From Gammaproteobacteria bacterium (lineage in GTDB: Bacteria > Pseudomonadota > Gammaproteobacteria > Natronospirales > JAJUFS01): DNA of 50,477 bases. The position numbers and the translations under genes are program-made. Under the pieces are notes generated by a model. It ran no database searches. It was given only the letters and a program-made list of their open reading frames with translations, and was not told the origin of the DNA. Positions 15,772 to 25,913 of this stretch are shown here, in pieces. Positions within the stretch are counted from its first letter, which is position 1, and each line of letters starts with the position of its first letter. The stretch covers positions 1 to 50,477 of the forward strand of contig JAWWBS010000009.1 of assembly GCA_033720895.1 (NCBI GenBank), read 5' to 3'.

Positions 15772-15925
15772 GCTGCTATTGCTCCCGGGTGGCAGAGATT
15801 TTTCGCCGCTTGGCGTCTTTGCTTGTATTTCAATAGATTAAGCGAATAACTTGTGCTAAAAGCTCAAATATGACACGAATGCCGATACGAAATACAGGCG
15901 CAGCGTATCGTGCATAAGGCTTTGA

Positions 15926-15954
15926 TTGGCAACCCGTTGCCATTCCGTTATGTT
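15926..15954 (+). promoter_or_regulatory. Predicted sigma-70 promoter of pilG with internal palindrome
   Basis: TTGGCA (15926-15931) and TATGTT (15949-15954) are separated by 17 bases, upstream of pilG. The spacer contains the palindrome GGCAAC-CC-GTTGCC (15928-15941), which could be an operator. The rest of the 266-base gshB-pilG gap is AT-rich around 15830-15880 and probably also holds the gshB promoter. Confidence 0.45.
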
Positions 15955-16037
15955 AAGCCATCTATGTACTGATGCGTCCGCTGCAGAGCGATGATGCTTG
16001 GTGCGCGGACAAGGTTAGGGGATTTTTGGAGGTCCTG

Positions 16038-16442
16038 GTGGGGAGCGAAGCGCAAGAATCCGGACTGGATGGTCTGAAAGTGCTCGTCATTGACGACTCC
16101 AAGACCATTCGGCGTACTGCCGAAACACTGCTCAAGAAGGAAGGCTGTGAAGTCGTGACCGCCGTCGATGGATTCGAGGCGCTGGCGATGATCGCCGACC
16201 ACCGGCCGGACATCATTTTCGTGGACATCATGATGCCGCGACTTGATGGCTACCAGACGTGCGCATTGATCAAGCATAACGCCATGTTCAAGTCGACGCC
16301 GGTAATCATGTTGTCTTCCAAGGATGGACTGTTCGACCGTGCGCGCGGGCGCATTGTCGGATCCGAGCAGTACCTGACCAAGCCGTTCACCAAGGACGAG
16401 CTGCTTGGAGCGATTCAGAATCATGTCAAGAAGTCGGCGTGA
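16038..16442 (+). CDS. pilG: Twitching motility response regulator PilG
   Basis: 134 aa, a single CheY-like receiver domain. The GTG at 16038 is chosen because GGAGG lies 5 bases upstream and the resulting length fits Pseudomonas PilG (~135 aa); the open frame continues upstream without similarity. Receiver residues are present: DD in LVIDDSKTIRRT, the phospho-Asp in IIFVDIMMPRLDG, Thr/Ser in VIMLSSKDG and Lys in YLTKPFTKDEL. In the Chp pathway PilG promotes pilus extension (with PilB in Pseudomonas) and polar signalling. Confidence 0.94.
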   Translation: MGSEAQESGLDGLKVLVIDDSKTIRRTAETLLKKEGCEVVTAVDGFEALAMIADHRPDIIFVDIMMPRLDGYQTCALIKHNAMFKSTPVIMLSSKDGLFDRARGRIVGSEQYLTKPFTKDELLGAIQNHVKKSA

Positions 16443-16487
16443 TTCCCTGGATATATAAAGAAACAAATTCGATTGGAGGAAACCAAG

Positions 16488-16859
16488 ATGGCCCTTGTAC
16501 TCATCGTTGATGATTCACCTACCGAAGTCCACGTGCTGAAAACGCACCTGGAGAAGAACGGTTTCGAGACGGTCATCGCAGAGGATGGCGAGACTGGTTT
16601 GAAGGTGGCGAAGGAAGCCAAGCCGGACCTGATCGTGATGGATGTCGTCATGCCCGGCATGAGCGGCTTCCAGACGACCCGTCAGCTGGCAAAGGATGCC
16701 GAGACACAGAACATCCCGGTTGTCATTGTCACGACCAAGGATCAGGAAACCGACAAGGTCTGGGGTATGCGCCAGGGTGCATACGACTACCTGGTCAAGC
16801 CGGTGACCGAGAAGCAGCTGGTCGACAAGGTCAACGAGGCACTGGCCTCGAAGGGCTGA
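16488..16859 (+). CDS. pilH: Twitching motility response regulator PilH
   Basis: 123 aa, a receiver domain only. ATG 16488 has GGAGGA 7 bases upstream; an in-frame TTG at 16473 inside that ribosome site is rejected. Active-site residues are LIVDDSPTEV, LIVMDVVMPGMSG (phospho-Asp), VIVTTKDQ and YLVKPVTEKQL. PilH is the second CheY-like output of the Chp system and counteracts PilG, possibly as a phosphate sink. It follows pilG by 45 bases and precedes pilI by 16. Confidence 0.94.
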   Translation: MALVLIVDDSPTEVHVLKTHLEKNGFETVIAEDGETGLKVAKEAKPDLIVMDVVMPGMSGFQTTRQLAKDAETQNIPVVIVTTKDQETDKVWGMRQGAYDYLVKPVTEKQLVDKVNEALASKG

Positions 16860-16875
16860 CCAGGGGCGCTGGCAG

Positions 16876-17439
16876 ATGACGGAAACGGCAAGCTCACTCA
16901 CGGCACTTCGCGACCAGCCCTTCGAGTTGCTGGTTGCGCTGGAGCAGCGCTGCATCAAGGCGGCGGCTGGTCGTGGCCTGGAAACCGGCGCTGCCACCGA
17001 CTGGGTGGGCGTCGGTTTTCGCGTGGGCGAGCACCTGTTTGTCAGCGAACGCCGTGAAGTACGCGAGATCATGACTTATCCCGGTGCCACCAAGGTGCCG
17101 GGCAGCAAGGACTGGCTGAAGGGGCTCGCCAATGTCCGTGGCCAGCTGCTGCCGATCATCGATCTGCAGCAATTTTTCGGTGGTCAGGAATCATTGCCGG
17201 GACGCAACACCCGCGTGATTTCAGTCAACCACGAAGACATTCCTGCCGGCCTGATGGTCGACGAAGTCAGGGGCTTTCGCCGTTTCGATCAAGGTGATTT
17301 GAATAACAAGGTATCAGGCCTGGAATCCGCGCTGACACCTTTTGTTACGGGCAGCTTCGAGCGTGGCTCGGAGACCTGGTATGTGATGGATTTCGGGCGT
17401 CTGGTTGAAAGCCAGACATTTTTGCAGGCTGCCGACTGA
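16876..17439 (+). CDS. pilI: CheW-like adaptor PilI
   Basis: 187 aa with one CheW domain (residues ~40-180). Typical features are WVGVGFRVGEHLFV, the LANVRGQLLPIIDLQQFFG motif and SVNHEDIPAGLMVDEVRGFRRF. PilI links the chemoreceptor PilJ to the kinase ChpA. The gene order pilH-pilI-pilJ supports the assignment over other CheW proteins. Confidence 0.92.
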   Translation: MTETASSLTALRDQPFELLVALEQRCIKAAAGRGLETGAATDWVGVGFRVGEHLFVSERREVREIMTYPGATKVPGSKDWLKGLANVRGQLLPIIDLQQFFGGQESLPGRNTRVISVNHEDIPAGLMVDEVRGFRRFDQGDLNNKVSGLESALTPFVTGSFERGSETWYVMDFGRLVESQTFLQAAD

Positions 17440-17505
17440 GAATGAAGTGTGCACTGTATGCGCGCGGTAGCGATTGGGTATTTGTTTTTTAGGGTGGGAT
17501 GAATC

Positions 17506-19656
17506 ATGTCTACGACGCAGGCGAGATCCAGAACCTTTGGTGTCATCCTGACGGTGATTACCGTTCTGGGTGTGGGTGGCGCGTTCTTTGTCTATTTCAA
17601 CATCGCGCTCAACTCGAACGCTGAAGATCGTTTCATGCAGATGCTTTCGGAAGTCGGCTCGGTGTCGCAGAACATTCCGGGCTCGGCGGAGGCGGCACTG
17701 CAGGGTGATCGTGATGCCTTCCAGACCTTGCAGACCAGTCGCGAGTCCTTCGAGCGGAACATCCGCCAGATGGTCGAAGGCGAGGGTGCCTGGGGCGGGG
17801 CCACCGGCGAACTGAAGGATGAAGTCCAGATCCTGGCAACCATCTGGTCGGGCCAGGTTCGCGATGCTGCGAGCGTCGTGCTGGCGGCCAAGGATTCGGC
17901 CAACGTTGCCAACGACAATCTCAACCAGGTCAACAATGACATGCCCGAGTTGCTGGCGCAGCTGGATGGCATTCTCAACACCTTGTCCACCGACGCTGCG
18001 CTGCAGAATCGTGGCACCTGGCTTTACCACCTGGGTCGCCAGGGTGCGTTCGGCCAGCGGCTGTTGCGTGACCTGAACACCCTGGTGCGTGGCGGCAGCA
18101 ACATTGCCGTGGCGGCCAACCGCATTGACAGTGACAGCGCCTACTTTGCCCAGATCATGAATGCCATGTTCGATGGCGATCCGCAGTTCGGCCTGTCCCC
18201 GATCATCAACAGCACGGCTGGCGACGAAATTCGCGCGGCCAACACGCTCTACACGCGAATCAAGGGCGCTGTCGAGACGATCAATTCCCTGGGTGGCACG
18301 CTGGTTCAGGCGCATGCCGCCAAGGCCATGCTGATCTCGCAGCGGGACGACATGCTGACGGCGACGCGTACCATTCGTGCGACCTTCGCACGAGGCCAGG
18401 ATGCGACCGTGTTCAAGCAGGAATACGGCTGGGTGGGTCTTGGTATCGGTCTTATCGCGTTCGTACTGCAGTTCTTCCTGTACACCGTCGCCTCGGATAC
18501 GCGAAAGGCGGCCGAGCGCCAGGCGGAAGAGCAGGCCAAGAACCAGGAAGCAATTCTCCGCCTGCTGGACGAACTTGGCTCGCTGGCAGATGGTGACCTG
18601 ACCGTCCAGGCAACGGTATCCGAGGACATCACGGGCGCCATCGCCGACTCCATCAACTTCGCAATCGAAGCGCTCCGTGACCTCGTATTGACCGTTAACG
18701 ACACGGCACTCCGAGTCGATGCAGCCGCCCGCCAGACGCAGGCCACCGCATCGCACCTGGCAGACGCATCGGAAAACCAGACGGTGCAGATCAAGCAGGC
18801 TACTTCGCAGATTTCGACCATGGCGAAATCCATCGAGCAGGTGTCCGCCAATGCCGACCGGTCTACCCGAGTTGCGCAGCAGTCGGTGGAAATCGCGAAC
18901 AAGGGCGGTGAAGCCGTGCGTCGCACGATCGACGGCATGAACAGCATTCGAGAAACCATTCAGGAAACATCGAAACGCATCAAGCGACTGGGTGAGTCGT
19001 CACAGGAAATTGGTGACATCGTGGAACTCATCAACGACATCGCCGAGCAGACGAACATCCTGGCACTTAACGCGGCAATTCAGGCATCGATGGCAGGCGA
19101 AGCCGGCCGAGGCTTCGCGGTCGTGGCCGACGAAGTCCAGCGCCTTGCAGAACGTTCCGCCAATGCAACACGCCAGATCGAAGCCCTGGTGAAAACCATT
19201 CAGACCGACACCAACGAAGCGGTCATCTCCATGGAGCAATCGACCGCGGGCGTGGTGAGCGGTGCGCAACTTGCCGAGAACGCAGGTTCCGCACTGGACG
19301 AGATCGTGAAGGTCTCCAACCACATCGCAACACTCATTCAATCCATCTCGGCAACCGCGCGCCAGCAGGCGACTGCAGCAACCGACGTGTCCCGGACCAT
19401 GAACGTGATTCAGGAAATCACGACGCAGACCTCGGAAGGCACGCAGGCCACGGCGCGCAACATCGGTAAGCTGGCAACGCTGGCAACCGAGCTCCGGAAG
19501 TCGGTCGCCGGCTTCAAGCTGCCGAACATGGATGGTGGCGAGACCATGGTCATGACGGCCGAGATGCATGCCGAGCAGGACAAGATCGAAGCGCCATCGG
19601 ACAACACCGAATGGCCGGCTGACGAAGACCAGGCAGAAGCAGAACAGAACGCTTGA
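17506..19656 (+). CDS. pilJ: Chemoreceptor-like methyl-accepting protein PilJ
   Basis: 716 aa. The first transmembrane helix spans residues ~10-32, a periplasmic PilJ-type helical sensor region runs to ~305, the second helix spans ~309-328, then HAMP-like and coiled-coil signalling parts follow. The receptor tip [15 protein letters not shown] and [18 protein letters not shown] are conserved. In Pseudomonas PilJ senses pilus tension or pilin interaction rather than soluble ligands and controls ChpA and cAMP levels. The C-terminus is acidic (AEQNA). It lies 66 bases after pilI and 40 before chpA. Confidence 0.94.
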   Translation: MSTTQARSRTFGVILTVITVLGVGGAFFVYFNIALNSNAEDRFMQMLSEVGSVSQNIPGSAEAALQGDRDAFQTLQTSRESFERNIRQMVEGEGAWGGATGELKDEVQILATIWSGQVRDAASVVLAAKDSANVANDNLNQVNNDMPELLAQLDGILNTLSTDAALQNRGTWLYHLGRQGAFGQRLLRDLNTLVRGGSNIAVAANRIDSDSAYFAQIMNAMFDGDPQFGLSPIINSTAGDEIRAANTLYTRIKGAVETINSLGGTLVQAHAAKAMLISQRDDMLTATRTIRATFARGQDATVFKQEYGWVGLGIGLIAFVLQFFLYTVASDTRKAAERQAEEQAKNQEAILRLLDELGSLADGDLTVQATVSEDITGAIADSINFAIEALRDLVLTVNDTALRVDAAARQTQATASHLADASENQTVQIKQATSQISTMAKSIEQVSANADRSTRVAQQSVEIANKGGEAVRRTIDGMNSIRETIQETSKRIKRLGESSQEIGDIVELINDIAEQTNILALNAAIQASMAGEAGRGFAVVADEVQRLAERSANATRQIEALVKTIQTDTNEAVISMEQSTAGVVSGAQLAENAGSALDEIVKVSNHIATLIQSISATARQQATAATDVSRTMNVIQEITTQTSEGTQATARNIGKLATLATELRKSVAGFKLPNMDGGETMVMTAEMHAEQDKIEAPSDNTEWPADEDQAEAEQNA

Positions 19657-19696
19657 GCGGCTGTATATCAAGTCCTTTTAGGGCAGGACGGAGCGC

Positions 19697-22600
19697 ATGA
19701 CGCAGGTAGCATCAGACTCGCTACTCTGGATCAAGACAGAGCTTGACAGCACCTTGCTGCGCGCAAGGCATGCGCTGGAAGCCTATGTCGAGAACCAGGA
19801 CGACAAGCAGAAGCTTGAAGAGTGCCTGCTCGCGCTTCACCAGGTGCAGGGCACCCTGCGCATGGTGGAAGTCTATGGCGCTGCCATGCTTGCCCAGGAA
19901 ATGGAGCAGGTCGCCAAGGCGCTGGTAGACGGCAAGGTCGAAGAGCCCGAGGACGCGTACGAAGTCCTGATGCGCGCCATGCTGCAATTGCCGGATTACC
20001 TGGAGCGCATTGTCAGCGGCCAGCGTGATCTTCCACTCGCCCTGCTTTCCCTTCTCAATGACCTGCGATCGGTACGCGGCGAAGCGCTGTTGTCCGAGTC
20101 CACTGTCTTCGCGCAGGGTCTCAGCGATCGTGGCAAGCAGACTATCGAAGCCCGCGACCAGCAGCCGCAGGGCGACATCAAGGAAATCGCCAGCAAGTTG
20201 CGCTCGAAATTCCAGCAGGCGCTGCTCGGCTGGTTCAAGTCCGGTGATGCGAAAACCCTGAAGCAGATTCAGGACATCACCGAGCAGTTCGAAATGGCGG
20301 CGACCTCGCCGATGAGTTTCCAGTTGTGGTGGGTGGTCAGTGGCACCATCGAGGCGCTGGTCGACGGCGGTATCGAAGCGAGTGTCAGCCTGAAGCAGAT
20401 GCTTGGCCAGGTCGATCGCCAGATCAAGCGCGTCATCGACCAGGGCGAAGATGCGCTTGATGACGATCCGCCGTCCGAATTGATCAACAACCTGCTGTAT
20501 TACGTCGGCAAGTCCGCGTCGACGGGCGAACGTGTCAGTGGCATCAAGGAAGCTTTCCGCCTTGGCGAGTTGCTGCCCAGCGACGAGGACATGAGCAGGG
20601 CCAGCCAGGACATGAGTGGCCCCAATGCAAGCCTGATGAAGACGGTGTCTGCCGCGATCAAGGAAGACCTGGCGCGGGTCAAGGACACGCTCGACATTTT
20701 CGTGCGCATGGGCAAGAACGATCCTGTCGAACTGACCGGACTGGCCGAGCTCATGAAGAAGGTGTCGGACACGCTCGGCGTGCTCGGTCTTGGCTCGCTG
20801 CGTGAGCGCATCGATGCGGATCGCCAGCTTCTCGACAAGATCATCGGTGGCACCCAGGAGCTGAATGAAAACATCCTGATGGACATCGCTGGCTCGCTGA
20901 TTCGCGTCGAATCCAGCCTGGATGAGCGCATGGTCGAGACCGTCTTCCGCGAAAACAGCGCCACGCCGGGAGACGACGAGTCCCAGGGCCTGCGTGTCGA
21001 GGAAGCCGATTTCAACCAGGTATCGTCGGCGGTCATTCGCGAGTCGATCATCAACCTGGCGCGCGTCAAGGATGCCATTTCCGAATTCATCAAGTCGCCG
21101 ACCAAGGACGAAATCCTGCGGCCGGTGCCGCCGTTGATTCACCAGATCCAGGCCGGTCTGCGATTGCTCGAAATCGAGCGCGCTGCCGACCTGCTCGAAT
21201 CGGTCCGGCATTACATCCAGCAACGCATCTTCGGCAGTTCCGAGACCCCGTCCGATGCGGATCTTGACCGTTTTGCAGATGCCATTGTCAGCGTCGAGTT
21301 CTACCTCGAAACCGTACAACAGGGTCGCGGCTATCCGGAGTCGATGCTGGACAATGCCGAGAGCTGCGTGAAGGCCCTTGGCTTCCCGCTCGGCTACGTT
21401 CCCGACGACGCCGATAGCGACGATGCCGAACCCGAAGACAGCATTTCGCCTCCGCCGGAGCCCGCCAGGAAGCCCGAAGCCGCCGCCCCTGAGCCGGCTG
21501 CCAAGGCTCCGCCGGCGCCGGCCCCCGTCGAGCGATCGCATTCCATCGGTCCGCAGCCTGACGAGGTTGACCCGGAAATTGTCGAGATTTTCCTTGAGGA
21601 AAGCCGCGAGGAGCTGGCTTCCCTGCAGGAGCATTTCCCGCACTGGAAGAAAAACCCCGAGCACCAGGATTCCCTCAGCACCGTGCGCCGCTCCTTCCAT
21701 ACCTTGAAGGGCAGTGGCCGCATGGTCGGCGCGGAACTTATCGGCGAATTTGCCTGGTCGATCGAGAACATGCTCAACCGCGTCATCGACCAGACGATCT
21801 ACCCGTCGGATGCGATGTTCGACCTGATCGAGTCGGTGATCGAGAAATTGCCGCAATTGATCGAGCAACTCGAAGTCGGAACCGAACCGGATTTCGATCC
21901 CTATGCACTGATGGAGCGTGCCAACGCTATCGCCAGCGGGCAGGAAGCCGAGTCCGGGGAAGAAAGCGAAATCGATCGCCAGAGCGCGACCATGGTTGAT
22001 GCTGCGGAAGAAATCGGTGAAGCCGTCGAAGAGGCAACCGACCAGGCCCCGGCGATCGAGGAGCCCGTCGAAGAGGACGTGGAGGAAGACGTACCGCCGC
22101 CGGAGACCAGCACCGCGACTGGCAAGTTGCCAATGGACGAAGTGCTCTATGGCATCTTCAGCGCAGAGGCTTCGGCACTGGTCGACAAGATCGAGAATTA
22201 CGTCGAGTCGGGCGAGGCGGCCACCGGAAAGGAAATCATCGATGACTTGTTGCGAGCCCTGCATACCTTGAATGGCAGTGCTGCCATGGCGGGCGCTCAC
22301 AGCATTTCCGAGATGGTCGACCCGTTCGAGCAGTACCTCAAGATCCAGATCGAAAACCAGCAGCCGTTGCAGGCGGAAGACATTGCCCTGCTGCAGGAAA
22401 TCATCGGCGTGGTGCGTCGCCAGGTCAGCTCGCTGGAAAAATCCTTCGAAGCAGTGGAAGGCCTGGAAAAGGCCACCACCAAGGGTCGCAAGCTGCTGAT
22501 TGCCGCAACCGAAGCGCATGCATCGAGCAGCGAAACGGCAGGCGAGGCGACCAGCAAACCCTCTTCCCAGCCTGCGCCTGCACCTGCACCGCCAGCTCCG

Positions 22601-25084
22601 CCGCGGGAACTGAAAGTTGTCGATATCAACGAACTGGAGGATTTCGACGAGGAGCTGGCAGAGGTCTTCCTCGAGGAAGCCAGTGAAGTCCTGGAAGGTT
22701 CGGATGCTGCCCTCGAGCAGTGGAGCAACGCCCAGAACGATGTGGAACCGGTCGAGGAACTGCAACGATTGCTGCACACCCTGAAGGGTGGCGCACGCAT
22801 GGCGGGCATCACCCCGATGGGCGACCTTGCGCACGAAATCGAGACCCTGATGGCCAAGGTGACGGACGGTCACTTGCCGGTATCCACTCGAATGTTCTCG
22901 CTGATGCAGCGTGCCATCGACCGACTGCATCGCATGAACGAGCAGGTGATGGGCAGGGCGCCGATCGTCGAAGCATCTGACCTTGTCGATGAATTCCATG
23001 CTTTGATGCGTGGCGAGGATGCGCCGGAGGGCGAGTCCTCGGTCGATGGAAGCGAGGCTGCCGCGCAGGCGCCGAGCCAATCTGCCGAAGCTGCAACGGA
23101 AGCCGCGGAACCGGAGCCGGAATCCACGGCGCAGCCGGAAATGGCTGTCAGCGACTTCGGCAAGCGTGAACGCCTGCCGGGCGAGCCGTTTGATCCCAAG
23201 ATCCATTTCGATCGGCGCAACCAGAACCGTATCCAGCAGGAAGTGGTTCGAGTGCGCGCCGACCTTATCGAGAACCTGATCAACAACGCCGGTGAGGTGT
23301 CCATCTATCGCTCGCGTCTCGAGCAGCAGGTCAACACCATCGGCTTCAACCTCGCCGAGCTGGACCAGACAGTGGTTCGCTTGCGTGAGCAGCTCAGAAA
23401 TCTCGAAATCGAAACCGAGGCACAGGTGTTGTCGCAGTGGGAAAAGGAAGGCCTCGAACGTACCGAGGAATTCGATCCACTGGAGATGGACCGCTATTCC
23501 ACCCTGCAGCAGCTTTCCCGCGCACTAGCCGAGTCGGTTTCCGACCTTGTGTCCATCCAGGGCCTGCTCTTGAACCAGTCGCGCGAGGCGGAAACGCTGC
23601 TGCTGCAGCAGTCGCGGGTCAACACGGCGCTGCAGGACGGCCTCATGCGCACCCGCATGGTGCCGTTCTCCAAGCATGCCCAGCGCCTGCGCCGCATTGT
23701 CCGGCAAACGGCAGACGAAATTGGCAAGCAGGCAGAGCTGCAACTGTCTGGTGCAGAAGGTGAGATGGACCGCCAGATCCTCGAGCGTGTGCTGGCACCG
23801 CTCGAGCACATGATGCGCAACTCGGTGGTGCACGGCATCGAAAGTCCAGAGGTGCGCAAGAAGGCCGGCAAGCCCGAGCAAGGCACCGTCTACATCAACC
23901 TCACGCGAGAAGGTTCGGAAGTCGTGCTGCGCATCACTGATGATGGCGCAGGCCTCAACGTCGACGCCATTCGCAAGAAAGCCGAGAAACAGGGGCTGCT
24001 GCGCCCAGGTGCAAAGATTTCCGACAACGATGTAATGCAGTTCATCCTGGAATCCGGCTTTTCAACGGCCGAGGAAATCACCCAGGCCGCTGGTCGCGGT
24101 GTTGGTATGGACGTCGTGTACAGCGAAATCAAACAGCTGGGCGGATCACTGGTGATCGCTTCCCAGGCAGGCAAGGGTGCCGAGTTCGTCATTCGCCTGC
24201 CGTTCACCCTTGCGATTACCCAGGCGCTGATGGTGACGGTTGCCGACGATACGTTTGCGATTCCGCTGCCGACCATCGAAGGTATCGTGCGTCTGCCGCG
24301 CAAGGACGTGATGGCCTACTTCGATTCCGAAAACCCGAGCTTCAGCTACGGTGGCGACGAATACTCGCTGGAGCATCTGTCTGCCTTGCTGGGCATGGGC
24401 ATTCCGAAGTTCCCGGAAGAGCTCGACACCATCCCGGTGCTGCTCGTGAAGGCGGGTGACCATAATTCGGCACTGGTGACCGAAGGCATGCAGGGCAGCC
24501 GTGAAATCGTCGTGAAATCGGTCGGTCCGCAGATTTCCTCGATTCGAGGAATCGCTGGCGCTACGCTGCTTGGCGATGGATCGATCCTTCTCATTCTCGA
24601 TGCCGCCGGTCTCGTTCGCGCTGCTGCTGCTGCCAAGGCACAGGGTGCGATGCTGGATGCCGGCGAACGCGAGGAAGCGCAGGAAGACGAACGTACTTTG
24701 GCCATGGTGGTGGACGACTCCATCACCGTGCGCCGCGTCACGCAGCGCCTGCTGGAACGCTACGGCATGCGTGTGATCACGGCGAAAGATGGCGTTGATG
24801 CTCTCTCGGTCCTGCAGGAAAGCATCCCGGACGTAATGCTGCTTGATATCGAAATGCCACGCATGGACGGTTTCGAGCTGGCAACGCACATCCGCAATGA
24901 TGACCGCCTGCAGGGAATACCGATCATCATGATCACGTCGCGTACCGGTGAGAAACACCGCAATCGTGCCATGGAAATCGGTGTCAACAAGTATCTCGGC
25001 AAGCCCTACCAGGAAGGCGAACTCGTCGAGCAGATCCAGTCACTGGTTGGAAAGTTCAACCCTGAACGCACACGCTGGGATTGA
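19697..25084 (+). CDS. chpA: Hybrid chemotaxis kinase ChpA (PilL) with multiple Hpt domains and receiver
   Basis: 1795 aa. Order of domains: an N-terminal FimL/Hpt-like region with a degenerate phosphosite (His48 in LHQVQGTL), a long helical segment, three clear Hpt domains with His668 (FHTLKGSGRMVG), His856 (LHTLNGSAAMAG) and His1027 (LHTLKGGARMAG), a CheA-type dimerisation region, an ATPase domain (N box from His1371, HMMRNSVVHG; DDGAG; GRGVGMD), a CheW-like domain and a C-terminal receiver with phospho-Asp1717 (MLLDIEMPRMDG). Pro/Ala/Glu linkers join the Hpt domains. It phosphorylates PilG and PilH. Pseudomonas ChpA is longer and has more phosphosites, so this is a reduced version. Confidence 0.94.
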   Translation: MTQVASDSLLWIKTELDSTLLRARHALEAYVENQDDKQKLEECLLALHQVQGTLRMVEVYGAAMLAQEMEQVAKALVDGKVEEPEDAYEVLMRAMLQLPDYLERIVSGQRDLPLALLSLLNDLRSVRGEALLSESTVFAQGLSDRGKQTIEARDQQPQGDIKEIASKLRSKFQQALLGWFKSGDAKTLKQIQDITEQFEMAATSPMSFQLWWVVSGTIEALVDGGIEASVSLKQMLGQVDRQIKRVIDQGEDALDDDPPSELINNLLYYVGKSASTGERVSGIKEAFRLGELLPSDEDMSRASQDMSGPNASLMKTVSAAIKEDLARVKDTLDIFVRMGKNDPVELTGLAELMKKVSDTLGVLGLGSLRERIDADRQLLDKIIGGTQELNENILMDIAGSLIRVESSLDERMVETVFRENSATPGDDESQGLRVEEADFNQVSSAVIRESIINLARVKDAISEFIKSPTKDEILRPVPPLIHQIQAGLRLLEIERAADLLESVRHYIQQRIFGSSETPSDADLDRFADAIVSVEFYLETVQQGRGYPESMLDNAESCVKALGFPLGYVPDDADSDDAEPEDSISPPPEPARKPEAAAPEPAAKAPPAPAPVERSHSIGPQPDEVDPEIVEIFLEESREELASLQEHFPHWKKNPEHQDSLSTVRRSFHTLKGSGRMVGAELIGEFAWSIENMLNRVIDQTIYPSDAMFDLIESVIEKLPQLIEQLEVGTEPDFDPYALMERANAIASGQEAESGEESEIDRQSATMVDAAEEIGEAVEEATDQAPAIEEPVEEDVEEDVPPPETSTATGKLPMDEVLYGIFSAEASALVDKIENYVESGEAATGKEIIDDLLRALHTLNGSAAMAGAHSISEMVDPFEQYLKIQIENQQPLQAEDIALLQEIIGVVRRQVSSLEKSFEAVEGLEKATTKGRKLLIAATEAHASSSETAGEATSKPSSQPAPAPAPPAPPRELKVVDINELEDFDEELAEVFLEEASEVLEGSDAALEQWSNAQNDVEPVEELQRLLHTLKGGARMAGITPMGDLAHEIETLMAKVTDGHLPVSTRMFSLMQRAIDRLHRMNEQVMGRAPIVEASDLVDEFHALMRGEDAPEGESSVDGSEAAAQAPSQSAEAATEAAEPEPESTAQPEMAVSDFGKRERLPGEPFDPKIHFDRRNQNRIQQEVVRVRADLIENLINNAGEVSIYRSRLEQQVNTIGFNLAELDQTVVRLREQLRNLEIETEAQVLSQWEKEGLERTEEFDPLEMDRYSTLQQLSRALAESVSDLVSIQGLLLNQSREAETLLLQQSRVNTALQDGLMRTRMVPFSKHAQRLRRIVRQTADEIGKQAELQLSGAEGEMDRQILERVLAPLEHMMRNSVVHGIESPEVRKKAGKPEQGTVYINLTREGSEVVLRITDDGAGLNVDAIRKKAEKQGLLRPGAKISDNDVMQFILESGFSTAEEITQAAGRGVGMDVVYSEIKQLGGSLVIASQAGKGAEFVIRLPFTLAITQALMVTVADDTFAIPLPTIEGIVRLPRKDVMAYFDSENPSFSYGGDEYSLEHLSALLGMGIPKFPEELDTIPVLLVKAGDHNSALVTEGMQGSREIVVKSVGPQISSIRGIAGATLLGDGSILLILDAAGLVRAAAAAKAQGAMLDAGEREEAQEDERTLAMVVDDSITVRRVTQRLLERYGMRVITAKDGVDALSVLQESIPDVMLLDIEMPRMDGFELATHIRNDDRLQGIPIIMITSRTGEKHRNRAMEIGVNKYLGKPYQEGELVEQIQSLVGKFNPERTRWD

Positions 25085-25091
25085 TTGACTC

Positions 25092-25910
25092 ATGCAGCAG
25101 GCCCTGAAAGAAGTCTACAGTTTGCTGATTCCCCTGCAGGGAAACCGCATTGTGCTGCCGCGTGCAGCGGTTGCGGAGGTAACCGGTTTCGTAAAACCGA
25201 AAGACCGGCCTGACAATGCGCCACCCTTCCTGCTCGGCTTCATGAACTGGCAGGGTCAGGATATTCCGATGATTTCCTACGAACTCGCCTGCGGCAAGAA
25301 AGCACCCGACATGGGTCGTCGTGCCCGCATCGCGATCGTGTTCGGCATCGATGACAAGCTCGAGCCGAATGCCTTTGCCGTTCTCACGCAAGGCTACCCC
25401 TACCTGGTTCGTGTCAATGCCGGCGTGTTGCACAAGGAAGAACTTGGCAGCGAAGACAAGCAGGGCCCGGTTCTTGCGCGGGTTCGCATGGCGAACGAAA
25501 GGCCTTTGATTCCTGATCTCGAAAGCCTCGAGCGCATGCTTGTCGCTGCGCTCGATGGCAAGAACGTCAAGGGCGATGCCGCAGTCGAGGAAGCTGGCAG
25601 CGCCGAGCCCGAAGACGAGCTGGCAGCCCTGGACCTGGGTGGCGAGGACGAATTCGAGGATGCCTTGCTCAACCAGGATTCGCTCGGCGAAGAGACCATG
25701 GAGGACATCGGCGCTGCGCTGGGACAGGATGATGACTCGTCCGGTGATGACGAAGAGACCGAGTTCGGTATTGAAATGGAAGGTATCGATTCCGAACTTG
25801 GCGAGGACGAATCCACAGACGAGTCCGGAGCAAAGAAAAAGGGCGATGAGGATGACGAGTTCGACATCGACCTGGACGATATAGAATTCGAAGGATTCGA
25901 CGACGACTGA
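25092..25910 (+). CDS. ChpC-like CheW-domain protein with long acidic C-terminal tail
   Basis: 272 aa, 7 bases after chpA. Residues ~5-155 form a CheW-like domain (YSLLIPLQGNRIVLPRAAV, then FLLGFMNWQGQDIPMISYE), as in ChpC, the accessory adaptor of the Chp system. The remaining ~110 residues are low-complexity and almost half Asp/Glu, ending in repeated acidic/hydrophobic patches (DIDLDDIEFEGFDDD). ChpC of Pseudomonas (~168 aa) lacks such a tail. The tail could bind a basic partner or regulate localisation. Its 3' end is 3 bases from the convergent rsmE stop. Confidence 0.8.
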   Translation: MQQALKEVYSLLIPLQGNRIVLPRAAVAEVTGFVKPKDRPDNAPPFLLGFMNWQGQDIPMISYELACGKKAPDMGRRARIAIVFGIDDKLEPNAFAVLTQGYPYLVRVNAGVLHKEELGSEDKQGPVLARVRMANERPLIPDLESLERMLVAALDGKNVKGDAAVEEAGSAEPEDELAALDLGGEDEFEDALLNQDSLGEETMEDIGAALGQDDDSSGDDEETEFGIEMEGIDSELGEDESTDESGAKKKGDEDDEFDIDLDDIEFEGFDDD

Positions 25911-25913
25911 TTC

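Noticed and set aside
17314-18756. A 480-codon minus-strand open frame across pilJ
   Set aside because: Antisense to a conserved chemoreceptor; no plausible protein features.
19721-23206. A 1161-codon open frame antisense to chpA
   Set aside because: It is the mirror of a GC-rich, Hpt/receiver-encoding gene with clear motifs on the plus strand; its translation is rich in Arg/Gln/His with no recognisable domain.
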